Of a DNA stretch of 6,095 bases, positions 1 to 5,852 are shown one piece after another. A program made the translations under genes and the position numbers. Positions within the stretch are counted from its first letter, which is position 1. Each line of letters begins with the position of its first letter. The notes beneath the pieces are model-generated. The model was not told where the DNA came from. It made no database searches and saw only the letters and a list, made by a program, of their open reading frames with translations. Source of the DNA: an uncultured Sphingobacteriia bacterium (GTDB lineage Bacteria; Bacteroidota; Bacteroidia; Chitinophagales; Chitinophagaceae); the NCBI GenBank assembly GCA_945957225.1, contig CAMFKK010000160.1:1-6095 (forward strand), given 5' to 3'.

Positions 1-430
1 ATGGCTGGATACTGGTATCCAATTCAAAATGGGTGACGTTCAAGAACTGTTGTTGGTATTTAAACTGGTAAGCTTTGTCTGAATGGTTCACCAACCAAAC
101 TTTAAGCAATTCAACTACTTCGTCATTAAAATCGTCAATCCCAAATTTGGGAATCAGTGATAGCCAGATGCCATCTGCTACTTTTACCTTACTGGGTTGT
201 GGTTTCTCTTTTGGAACCTGATCAATATAGGTTTTGGGAGCGGGTTTGGCTGCTTCTTTTTTCTTCTCTGTAAATCTTTTGAAATAAGGAAAATCAATCT
301 GGTCCATATAAGCTGGAAACTTAACCCCACGCACTTCTATGAGCACCATTTTTTCATTAATAATTTCAATTACTTTGCCTTCTTCATTGCTCAATAACAC
401 CAAAATGTCATCGCCTACTTGGTACTTCAT
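1..430 (-). CDS. DUF2027 / Smr-type protein, N-terminal part (runs off left edge)
   Basis: I translated this frame by hand. It is open for 143 codons from the ATG at 428-430 to the window edge, with no stop. It begins MKYQVGDDILVLLSNEEGKV, a small beta-rich N-terminal module (about residues 1-50) typical of the Bacteroidota DUF2027 family. A Lys/Pro-rich linker follows at about residues 51-80 (EKKKEAAKPAPKTYIDQVPK). Then comes the start of a second beta-rich domain containing VADGIWLSLIPKFGIDDFND. Family members are usually about 350 residues and end in an Smr (MutS2 C-terminal-like) domain that binds or nicks nucleic acid. That part would lie outside the window, so the Smr function is known only from the family. 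The gene starts 54 bases after the permease stop. An AAAGGA abuts the ATG with no spacer, too close for a normal ribosome binding site. The family call is from memory of the N-terminal pattern and is fairly secure. Confidence 0.8.
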   Translation of the reverse strand, partial: MKYQVGDDILVLLSNEEGKVIEIINEKMVLIEVRGVKFPAYMDQIDFPYFKRFTEKKKEAAKPAPKTYIDQVPKEKPQPSKVKVADGIWLSLIPKFGIDDFNDEVVELLKVWLVNHSDKAYQFKYQQQFLNVTHFELDTSIQP

Positions 431-451
431 TCCTTTACACTAGTTGAAGCG

Positions 452-478
452 CAAATTTACAACTGTTCCAGTTCTCAA
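452..478 (-). promoter_or_regulatory. Candidate Bacteroidota-type promoter for the DUF2027 gene
   Basis: Read on the minus strand, positions 459 to 452 give TAAATTTG, an exact match to the -7 consensus TAnnTTTG of the Bacteroidota primary sigma factor. A TTG that could serve as the -33 element lies 16 bases upstream (478-476), and another lies 22 bases upstream (484-482). Neither sits at the preferred spacing of about 19. Transcription would start near 446-448, leaving a leader of roughly 15-18 bases before the ATG at 430. An eight-base degenerate motif can occur by chance, so this is tentative. Confidence 0.33.
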
Positions 479-484
479 CCACAA

Positions 485-2161
485 TTATTGAGCTTTGGCC
501 AATTTGCTGCGTTTTCTACCATAGACCAAATAAATTGCCAATCCCAATGCCATCCAACCAAAAAAGACCATCCAGCTTTTACCAGGGATCTCAATCATAA
601 GGTACATACAGCAGAGTACCCCACAAACAGGGATTAGGGAATAATTGCGCAAGAAACTTAATGTAGCCGTCACCAAGATAGCTAATACAAATACAAGGAA
701 TAGGATTTCTTGGTAGCCTATAACAGCCAAATTATTAAGATCATTGAGGATTCTATCTTGGAATAAAAACACAAAAGACAGAGCAATCAATGGCACAAGG
801 AATTTACCATTGACATAAGGCAGTTGAAATTTACCTGGTTCTTTAGCCATTCTAGGCAAGACCAATACCCCACCGCATACCAAAACAAAGGCAAACAAAG
901 TACCAATACTGGTTAAGTCTGTCATGAGTTTATCATCAATAAACAAAACAGGAGTACCTACTAATACGCCTGTCATGATGGTAGCAAAACCCGGTGTTTT
1001 GAATTTGGTATTGAGTTTGCTAAATTTCTTTGGTAACAAACCATCACGGCTCATACTCATCCAAATTCTAGGTTGTCCAATTTGGAAAACCATTAATACG
1101 CTGGTACTAGCAATTACCGCACTTACAGAAATGATAAAACCAATTTTTTGCATGTTGATTTTCTCAAACACATAGGCCAAGGGATCAGCCACACCTTCAA
1201 ATTCTTTGTAATTCACCATTCCGGTAATTACCAGTGTGGTCACAATATAAATGACCGTACAAATGATTAAGGAATAGATCATACCCCTGGGCAGATCACG
1301 CTTGGGATTGGCGCATTCTTCAGCAGTGGTAGAAATGGCGTCAAAACCAATATAGGCAAAGAATACAGAGGAAACACCTTTTAGTACACCGGACATACCA
1401 TTGGGTAAGAATGGGCTCCAATTTGCCGTAGTGCCTTCAGAAAAAATATACCAAAACCCAATGATGGCAATAAAAATCAACACCACAATTTTCAGCCCCA
1501 CCATAAAGTTGGCGCTTTTCTTACTTTCACTAATCCCTATATAAGCAACAATGGTGATCAATCCCACAATGATAAATGCGGGCAGATTAATGATAAATTT
1601 AAAACCAAAAATTTCAGGTGCATTGGTATAGACCAAGTCTGAGACTGGTTTGCCTGCGGCGATGGCTGCATCATAAGCCATAGATGCCGTTTGGTGTCCA
1701 ATAGTCAGCCATGCAGGCAATTCAATGTTAATGGCTTTGAGCAGGTTGTTAAAATAAGCACTCCAAGAAATGGCTACTACCACATTCCCAATAGCATATT
1801 CCAAAATCAAGGCCCATCCAATAATCCAAGCAATCATTTCTCCAAAACTCACATAAGAATAGGTATAAGCACTTCCAGAAACTGGCACCCTTGAAGCAAA
1901 TTCAGCATAACAAAGTGCGGTAAATCCACAGGTAACTGCGGTAATTAAAAACAAAAAGATGACACCAGGTCCTCCATTATAAGCAGCAGTTCCAATGGTA
2001 GAAAAAATACCCGCGCCAATCACTGCAGCAACCCCCATAAAAGTCAGGTCTTTTACACCCAAGACTTTTTTCATATCGGATCCATGACCGTCTAATAAAC
2101 CCGCGTCATAATCCTTTTGAATAGTTTCTAAAGATTTCTTTCTAAACAGTGAATTGGACAT
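485..2161 (-). CDS. APC-superfamily amino acid permease (CAT type)
   Basis: This 558-residue inner-membrane protein is a secondary transporter of the APC superfamily, closest in pattern to the cationic amino acid transporter (CAT/YfnA-like) group. The first helix has the unwound substrate-binding motif GAGIF (residues 49-53) within GVAAVIGAGIFSTIG. The signature YAEFASRVPVSGSAY (85-99) follows helix 2. Helix 6 with its conserved loop reads FAYIGFDAISTTAEE then CANPKRDLPRGM (268-294). RIWMSMSRDGLLPKKF (365-380) is the cytoplasmic loop after helix 8. Hydrophobic segments suggest the 12-helix core plus two extra C-terminal helices (about 485-545), a 14-helix layout usual for CAT proteins. Lys224 in predicted helix 5 matches the position of the lysine linked to proton coupling in ApcT-like members, by inference. 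About 45 residues between helices 3-4 and 5 (about 145-190) form a long loop. The substrate cannot be fixed from sequence. It starts 64 bases after the prenyl synthase stop and may share its transcript. No Shine-Dalgarno is visible. Confidence 0.93.
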   Translation of the reverse strand: MSNSLFRKKSLETIQKDYDAGLLDGHGSDMKKVLGVKDLTFMGVAAVIGAGIFSTIGTAAYNGGPGVIFLFLITAVTCGFTALCYAEFASRVPVSGSAYTYSYVSFGEMIAWIIGWALILEYAIGNVVVAISWSAYFNNLLKAINIELPAWLTIGHQTASMAYDAAIAAGKPVSDLVYTNAPEIFGFKFIINLPAFIIVGLITIVAYIGISESKKSANFMVGLKIVVLIFIAIIGFWYIFSEGTTANWSPFLPNGMSGVLKGVSSVFFAYIGFDAISTTAEECANPKRDLPRGMIYSLIICTVIYIVTTLVITGMVNYKEFEGVADPLAYVFEKINMQKIGFIISVSAVIASTSVLMVFQIGQPRIWMSMSRDGLLPKKFSKLNTKFKTPGFATIMTGVLVGTPVLFIDDKLMTDLTSIGTLFAFVLVCGGVLVLPRMAKEPGKFQLPYVNGKFLVPLIALSFVFLFQDRILNDLNNLAVIGYQEILFLVFVLAILVTATLSFLRNYSLIPVCGVLCCMYLMIEIPGKSWMVFFGWMALGLAIYLVYGRKRSKLAKAQ

Positions 2162-2225
2162 GTGTAATTGTTTGGGTCAAATTAATGGATAAAAATGAAA
2201 CAACCTGAATGGATTTCTGGATAAA

Positions 2226-3191
2226 TCAGTGTTCTCTTTGAATTAGAAAATCTGCTAGTTCTTTTAAAGGGTGTTTTCTGGTAGACACCACTGCAATATC
2301 TTCTAAATGTTGCAATGCCGTTTGCAAATATTTTTCCTTGAGTTCATTGGCCCATTGGTCCACATTACAAGCCTTAAAGATGGCCAATACCTGTTGTACT
2401 TTGTCTGCAGGATTTTCTTGCATCAATTGCTGCAATTGCACTTTTTGTTCTGTTGTTGCTACTTCAAGGGCATGCAAAAGCAAAAATGTTTTTTTGTTTT
2501 GACGAATATCGCCACCAACATCTTTTCCAAATTTTTCAGGATCGCCAAAAGCATCAAGGTAATCATCTTGAATTTGAAATGCAATTCCCAAATTTTTTCC
2601 AAAAGCGTATAAGTGTTGTCTATTACCTCCCCCAGCACCTCCAAGAATGGCACCCATTTCTAAACTAGCCGCTAACAAAACCGATGTTTTTAAACTAATC
2701 ATATTTAGGTATTCATCCAAAGAAACCTGTTCCTGCTTTTCAAAATCCATGTCAAGTTGCTGTCCTTCACAAACCTCACGGGCTGTTTTATTAAAGAGTT
2801 GCAGAATCTGTGGCAAATGCGATGGATGTATTTTATTCAGGTATTCATATGCCTGAATCATCATCACGTCTCCTGTTAAAAGTGCGGTGCTATCACCATA
2901 TTTTTTGTGCACGGTTTCCATACCCCTACGCAAAGGAGCCGCATCCATAATATCATCATGTATTAAGGTGAAATTATGGAAAAGCTCAATGGCTGTTGCA
3001 ACGGAGTATGCGTCTGAATGAATATTGTCAAATAGTTCATTACCCATTAAACACATGACAGGTCTAACCCTTTTTCCACCCAGTGCTAGAAAATATTCTC
3101 CTGGGTCATACAAACTAGCGGGTGAAGCTGGAAAATGTCTAACCGCAAAATGATTGGCAAATGCTGCCACTAATTCTTTGAATGAATGCAT
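2226..3191 (-). CDS. Short-chain polyprenyl diphosphate synthase (probably GGPP or FPP synthase)
   Basis: This cytosolic trans-prenyltransferase of 321 residues condenses isopentenyl diphosphate onto allylic diphosphates. Both metal-binding Asp motifs are present. The first is DDIMD (79-83), followed by the Arg pair RR (88-89). The second is DDYLD (209-213) in FQIQDDYLDAFGD. GGKRVRP (38-44) supplies the basic diphosphate-binding residues, KT (168-169) and the KDVGGD segment (223-228) are also in place, and the length is normal. The residue five before the first Asp motif is Phe74, the residue four before is Thr75, and the motif has no two-residue insertion. Known structure-function rules for the family make this a product-length cap typical of type I geranylgeranyl diphosphate synthases. 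A C15-C20 product is therefore expected rather than a long menaquinone tail. The exact product is inferred. It is divergent from the gene at 3304 and is followed 64 bases later by the permease, with no functional link evident. The stop is TGA. Confidence 0.92.
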   Translation of the reverse strand: MHSFKELVAAFANHFAVRHFPASPASLYDPGEYFLALGGKRVRPVMCLMGNELFDNIHSDAYSVATAIELFHNFTLIHDDIMDAAPLRRGMETVHKKYGDSTALLTGDVMMIQAYEYLNKIHPSHLPQILQLFNKTAREVCEGQQLDMDFEKQEQVSLDEYLNMISLKTSVLLAASLEMGAILGGAGGGNRQHLYAFGKNLGIAFQIQDDYLDAFGDPEKFGKDVGGDIRQNKKTFLLLHALEVATTEQKVQLQQLMQENPADKVQQVLAIFKACNVDQWANELKEKYLQTALQHLEDIAVVSTRKHPLKELADFLIQREH

Positions 3192-3195
3192 GCTA

Positions 3196-3203
3196 CAAAC
3201 CTA
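3196..3203 (-). promoter_or_regulatory. Possible -7 element for the prenyl synthase gene
   Basis: On the minus strand, positions 3203 to 3196 read TAGGTTTG, matching TAnnTTTG exactly. It lies only four bases upstream of the ATG at 3191. If used, transcription would begin at or next to the start codon and give a leaderless or nearly leaderless mRNA. I see no TTG or TTTG at a suitable -33 distance, so this is a weak candidate. The rest of the 112-base divergent gap (3192-3303) shows no clear plus-strand promoter. Confidence 0.22.
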
Positions 3204-3303
3204 AATAATAAACCAAAAGACCCACAGGAAAATCTTAACTATTCTTTCAATAGATGCAAAAGAGGGTTTGGCATGATTTTTTGAGTGTATTCAAAAACAA
3301 TCC

Positions 3304-3780
3304 ATGAAAAAACAAATTTTAATGATCTGCTGCTTATTGGGTCTTATTGCGGCTCATGCACAACAGAATAATGGCAGTACTTATTCCACAGCATTGGGTG
3401 TGAAAATTTATCCCGGAGCTGTGAGTGTGAAACATTTTCTAAAACCCAATCAGGCTGTTGAAGGTTTGGGCTTTTTTACCAAGGACATGGTTCGTTTTAC
3501 GGGTTTGTATGAAATTCACAACCCACTGGGCTCAGTAGAAGGCCTACAATGGTATATTGGTGGCGGTGGACATTTTGGCTTTGGCAATGATCATTGGCAG
3601 GATATTGGGGTAAGACCTGAGGGATTTAGTATGGGAATAGATGGAGTATTGGGTGTGGACTACAAAATAAAAGGAGCTCCCCTGAACCTGAGTTTTGACT
3701 GGCAACCCTCCTTTGTATTAATTAGTCAACCCAATTTTCAGGGTGGCTGGGGAGGTTTAGGAATTCGATATACTTTTTAA
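3304..3780 (+). CDS. Small exported beta-rich protein, function unknown
   Basis: The 158-residue product starts with a clear Sec signal peptide: MKKQ, a hydrophobic core (residues 5-15) and a likely signal peptidase I cut after AHA (17-19), leaving QQNNGST as the mature start. Two Cys at 9-10 lie inside the hydrophobic core and do not form a lipobox, so it is probably not a lipoprotein. The mature part alternates polar and hydrophobic residues and is rich in Gly and aromatics: WYIGGGGHFGFGND at 83-96, and GGWGGLGIRYTF at 147-158 ending in Phe. This resembles a small outer-membrane beta-barrel or a lipocalin-like barrel with a C-terminal aromatic signal, but I do not recognise the family. It is the only plus-strand gene here, flanked by divergent and convergent minus-strand genes, so it is probably monocistronic. 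No Shine-Dalgarno or convincing TAnnTTTG element was found upstream. Confidence 0.82.
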   Translation: MKKQILMICCLLGLIAAHAQQNNGSTYSTALGVKIYPGAVSVKHFLKPNQAVEGLGFFTKDMVRFTGLYEIHNPLGSVEGLQWYIGGGGHFGFGNDHWQDIGVRPEGFSMGIDGVLGVDYKIKGAPLNLSFDWQPSFVLISQPNFQGGWGGLGIRYTF

Positions 3781-3794
3781 GCCCTTAAAACATT

Positions 3795-3828
3795 TTCCCC
3801 AATGAAAAATCCCCAAGTCAATGGGGAA
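3795..3828. repeat. Overlapping inverted repeats with alternative pairing
   Basis: Just downstream of the plus-strand gene, TGGGGAA (3822-3828) can pair with TTCCCCA (3795-3801) across a 20-base loop. Alternatively its first six bases can pair with TCCCCA (3810-3815) across a 6-base loop. The two left arms are part of a direct repeat of TCCCCAA (3796-3802 and 3810-3816). Neither hairpin is followed by a T-run on either strand, so they do not look like complete intrinsic terminators. They may protect the 3' end of the upstream mRNA or have no function. Confidence 0.5.
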
Positions 3829-3900
3829 TCCTAGTAATCATCTTTAAATTAGTTTGGTATTGTGACAAGTTCATCAAGGACTGAACAGTATTATAAAAAC

Positions 3901-3929
3901 TAAAAGCCGCCCTACTAGGACGGCTTTTA
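3901..3929. terminator. Bidirectional intrinsic terminator between convergent genes
   Basis: TAAAAGCCG (3901-3909) and CGGCTTTTA (3921-3929) form a perfect 9-base-pair stem. Inside it, CCT (3911-3913) and AGG (3917-3919) can add three more pairs after one C/A mismatch. On the minus strand the stem is followed by TTTT and then GTTTTTAT, a good U-tract for the secreted-protein gene ending at 3970. On the plus strand, CTTTTATGTTT serves the gene ending at 3780. Its position between two convergent genes fits shared use. Confidence 0.85.
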
Positions 3930-3969
3930 TGTTTAAGACAATAACCGGGGTCATTGTAGTTATTTATAC

Positions 3970-4380
3970 CTAGAAGAATAGGTTAGACAAAACATTGGTA
4001 GGATTATTTGTAGCAGGTTTCATACCCAAGAACTTGTTCATTTGATCCTTGCCCAAAATACCACCTAAATTGCCTTTTAAACCATTGAATAAGGTACCAA
4101 ATTGGCTTGCGTATTTAACTGGATCAGATTTTAATAAACCAAGAATATTGGCTTTCTTTCCTAAGAAACCTGTAACAGCTTCGGCCACTTTTGGTTGTTG
4201 TAAAGCTGTCAAAGCCAAACCTGGAGTGAGTTTGCCCATGATGCCACTGGTTAATTTATTCACATCAAAACCTGCAGTACTGGCCAATGAACTGGCTTGT
4301 TTGGTCAGGTCACCCAATTGGGCATTGGTTACTGTAGAAGCTCCTACCATTAGCAGGCAAGCAAGAATGATTTTTTTCAT
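3970..4380 (-). CDS. Small secreted helical protein linked to ftsY, function unknown
   Basis: The product has 136 residues with a Sec signal peptide: MKK, a hydrophobic core at about 4-13, and probable cleavage after TNA (18-20) to give a mature start at Gln21. The mature protein of about 116 residues is predicted mainly helical, rich in Leu, Gly, Ala and Lys. It has recurring amphipathic blocks: LTSGIMGKLTPGLALTALQQ (43-62), VAEAVTGFLGKKANILGLLK (65-84) and GLKGNLGGILGKDQMNKFLG (100-119). It has no cysteine after the signal (Cys8 lies in its hydrophobic core), no transmembrane helix, and ends NLFF. I do not recognise the family. The glycine-spaced helices loosely recall small periplasmic DUF2780-type proteins, but I would not assign that. 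It begins 18 bases after the ftsY stop with no terminator between, so it is probably co-transcribed with ftsY. It is terminated by the hairpin at 3901-3929. Confidence 0.82.
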   Translation of the reverse strand: MKKIILACLLMVGASTVTNAQLGDLTKQASSLASTAGFDVNKLTSGIMGKLTPGLALTALQQPKVAEAVTGFLGKKANILGLLKSDPVKYASQFGTLFNGLKGNLGGILGKDQMNKFLGMKPATNNPTNVLSNLFF

Positions 4381-4398
4381 AATCAGGAATTTGAGTTT

Positions 4399-5361
4399 TT
4401 AGTTCGCTAATTTAAATAAACTATCTACAAATTCGTGCTTGTCAAATAAGATTAAATCTTCAATTTTTTCCCCTACGCCAATATATTTTACCGGAATCTT
4501 AAATTGATTGGCTATGGCTAGCACAACTCCCCCCTTGGCCGTTCCGTCAAGCTTGGTAATAGACAAAGCAGTGACATCTGTAGCAGCCGTAAACTGTCTG
4601 GCTTGCTCAACAGCGTTTTGACCGGTAGACCCGTCCAACACCAGCATCACTTCATGAGGGGCTTCAGGAATGAGTTTCTGAATCACCCTTCTAATCTTGC
4701 TCAATTCTTCCATCAGGTGTAATTTGTTGTGCAACCTACCAGCCGTATCAATCAACACCACATCTGAGCCTTTGGCGATGGCAGAAGCCACAGTATCGTA
4801 AGCCACAGCACTTGGGTCTGAACCCATGGCCTGTTTAACAATGGGAACGCCTACTCTTTCACTCCAAATGGTTAATTGGTCTACTGCTGCTGCTCTAAAA
4901 GTATCGGCCGCGCCTAATAACACATTCATCCCAGCGGCTTTATAGTGATGAGCCAATTTGCCAATGGTTGTGGTCTTTCCAACGCCATTAACGCCTACAA
5001 CTAAAATAATATAGGGCTTCTTGCCAACTGGAATTGTAAAGCTTTTATAAGCATCTTCCGGGGCATCTACCAATACCGCTTTAATTTCTTCTTGTAGAAT
5101 GCTATTGAGTTCAGCCGAATTGAGGTATTTATCAGTCTTGGCCCTTTTTTCAATACGTTCAATGATTTGAATGGTGGTTTCAATACCCACATCGGCCCCA
5201 ACCAAGGCTTCTTCTAAATTATCCAAGACCTCATCATCAATGGTGGTTTTACCAGCAATGGCTTTGGTGATTTTGGCTAAAAATCCTTCCTTGGTTTTTT
5301 GCAAACCCTGGTCAAGACTCTCTTTTTCTTTTTTCCCAAACAGTTTTCCTAAAAAGCTCAT
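4399..5361 (-). CDS. ftsY: Signal recognition particle receptor FtsY
   Basis: FtsY is the membrane-associated SRP GTPase that docks ribosome-nascent chain-SRP complexes to the Sec translocon. The 320-residue protein has only the NG core and lacks the long acidic A domain of E. coli FtsY. Its N-terminus, MSFLGKLFGKKEKE, looks like the short amphipathic membrane-targeting helix. The N domain (about 15-105) has EALVGADVG (51-59), the ALLEADVG-type motif. In the G domain the P-loop is GVNGVGKTT (123-131), DTFRAAA (153-159) is the SRP-GTPase insertion motif, DTAGR (205-209) is the G3 motif, DGSTGQ lies at 243-248, and TKLDGTAKGG (269-278) is the guanine-specificity motif. GVGE (295-298) lies near the end. 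All key residues are present, so it should be active. It follows DUF4295 by 104 bases that contain a terminator and a candidate promoter. A secreted-protein gene follows it by 18 bases. Confidence 0.98.
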   Translation of the reverse strand: MSFLGKLFGKKEKESLDQGLQKTKEGFLAKITKAIAGKTTIDDEVLDNLEEALVGADVGIETTIQIIERIEKRAKTDKYLNSAELNSILQEEIKAVLVDAPEDAYKSFTIPVGKKPYIILVVGVNGVGKTTTIGKLAHHYKAAGMNVLLGAADTFRAAAVDQLTIWSERVGVPIVKQAMGSDPSAVAYDTVASAIAKGSDVVLIDTAGRLHNKLHLMEELSKIRRVIQKLIPEAPHEVMLVLDGSTGQNAVEQARQFTAATDVTALSITKLDGTAKGGVVLAIANQFKIPVKYIGVGEKIEDLILFDKHEFVDSLFKLAN

Positions 5362-5387
5362 AACAGTATGGTTGTATGGTTGATGCT

Positions 5388-5416
5388 TAAATCTATTGGT
5401 CTAGATTAAATACAAA
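5388..5416 (-). promoter_or_regulatory. Candidate promoter of ftsY, overlapping the upstream terminator
   Basis: On the minus strand, TAGATTTA (5395 to 5388) matches TAnnTTTG at all but the last base. A TTTG at 5416 to 5413 lies 17 bases upstream and fits the -33 element. Transcription would start around 5381-5385, giving a leader of about 20 bases before the ATG at 5361. A promoter is expected here because a terminator separates ftsY from the ribosomal operon. The -33 element would sit in the T-tract of that terminator. Confidence 0.4.
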
Positions 5417-5445
5417 AAGCCTTCCCGAAAAAAGGGAAAGCTTTT
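5414..5445 (-). terminator. Intrinsic terminator of the rpmB-rpmG-DUF4295 operon
   Basis: Read on the minus strand, AAAAGCTTTCCC (5445-5434) pairs with GGGAAGGCTTTT (5426-5415) around a 7-base loop. The stem is 12 pairs with one G-U wobble and runs into TTTTTG. On the plus strand the same position is a C/A mismatch, so the hairpin is tuned to minus-strand RNA. It lies 21 bases after the DUF4295 stop and 53 bases before the ftsY start. Confidence 0.83.
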
Positions 5446-5465
5446 CAATGATTTGAGGATGCCAA

Positions 5466-5639
5466 TTATTTCTCTGTCAAGAAATCCTTCACCTTATCCT
5501 TGTGCACAATGGCTTCCTTGAAAGTATATGCACCAGTCTTTGGGCTTCTTACAGCCTTGATTACTTTGGTCCAGTTCTTTGCTTCGGCAGAAGCCTTAGC
5601 ATCTTTAATTTTAGCGTTTTTTGAAGCTGCTTTTGCCAT
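5466..5639 (-). CDS. DUF4295 family small basic protein, probable ribosomal subunit component
   Basis: This short gene has 57 codons plus TAA, translated by hand from the ATG at 5637-5639. It starts MAKAASKNAKIKDAKASAEA, continues through WTKVIKAVRSPKTGAYTF (residues 23-40) and ends KVKDFLTEK. It is Lys- and Ala-rich and strongly basic, with an N-terminal tail like that of rRNA-binding proteins and a compact C-terminal part. It matches my memory of the DUF4295 family, which is restricted to Bacteroidota and almost always follows rpmG. Only two bases separate it from the rpmG stop, so translation is probably coupled. I recall a Bacteroidota-specific large-subunit protein called bL38 described in a Flavobacterium ribosome structure. 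This gene is a good candidate for its homologue, but I cannot confirm that identity from sequence. The operon terminator follows at 5414-5445. Confidence 0.92.
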   Translation of the reverse strand: MAKAASKNAKIKDAKASAEAKNWTKVIKAVRSPKTGAYTFKEAIVHKDKVKDFLTEK

Positions 5640-5641
5640 GA

Positions 5642-5824
5642 CTATTTAATTTCTTTATGAACGGTTACTTTTTTCAAGATTGGATTGTACTTCTTCAGTT
5701 CAATACGCTCAGGGGTATTTTTTTTGTTCTTTTTAGTGATATAACGGCTTGTACCCGCCATTCCACTGGTCTTATGCTCTGTGCATTCCAGGATTACTTG
5801 TACCCTGTTACCTTTCTTTGCCAT
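5642..5824 (-). CDS. rpmG: Large ribosomal subunit protein bL33
   Basis: The 60-residue protein is part of the 50S subunit near the E site. Family signatures are RVQVILEC (7-14), the RYITKKNKKNTPERIELKKY block (27-46) and the end KKVTVHKEIK (51-60). The CxxC pairs of zinc-binding L33 are absent: only Cys14 remains of the first pair, and the second site reads YNPILKK. This is therefore the zinc-independent (C-) form. An eight-to-ten residue insertion, HKTSGMAGTS (17-26), relative to most bacterial L33 is characteristic of Bacteroidota. It starts 28 bases after the rpmB stop and ends in TAG two bases before DUF4295. No Shine-Dalgarno is visible, as is usual in this phylum. Confidence 0.97.
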   Translation of the reverse strand: MAKKGNRVQVILECTEHKTSGMAGTSRYITKKNKKNTPERIELKKYNPILKKVTVHKEIK

Positions 5825-5852
5825 TGTATTAGGTAGTTTTCTTTGTTAATAG

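Noticed and set aside
197..397. Plus-strand frame with a hydrophobic, signal-like start
   Set aside because: It is the antisense shadow of the DUF2027 gene, whose own frame is open across 1-430 and has family-like sequence.
431..436. AAAGGA immediately before the DUF2027 ATG as a Shine-Dalgarno site
   Set aside because: There is no spacer between motif and start codon. The other starts also lack such motifs, as expected in Bacteroidota.
2162..2225. Promoter in the prenyl synthase-permease gap (TTAATTTG on the minus strand)
   Set aside because: The TA is missing from the motif and the nearest TTG is only 15 bases upstream. Co-transcription is as likely.
2307..2612. 101-codon plus-strand open frame opposite the prenyl synthase
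   Set aside because: It is antisense to a well-supported enzyme gene. Its Phe/Leu-rich, low-complexity content is typical of reverse-strand translation.
3251..3290. Plus-strand promoter for the exported protein gene (AGGGTTTG or the run ending TTTTTTG)
   Set aside because: Neither has the TA of TAnnTTTG at the right place, and no supporting -33 element is visible.
3810..3827. Hairpin TCCCCA/TGGGGA as an intrinsic terminator
   Set aside because: The stem has only six pairs and no T-run on either strand. A much better terminator lies at 3901-3929.
4049..4402. 117-codon plus-strand open frame opposite the secreted-protein gene
   Set aside because: It lies fully antisense to a gene with a clear signal peptide, has no recognisable domain and no promoter, and its frame looks like a chance reverse-strand shadow.
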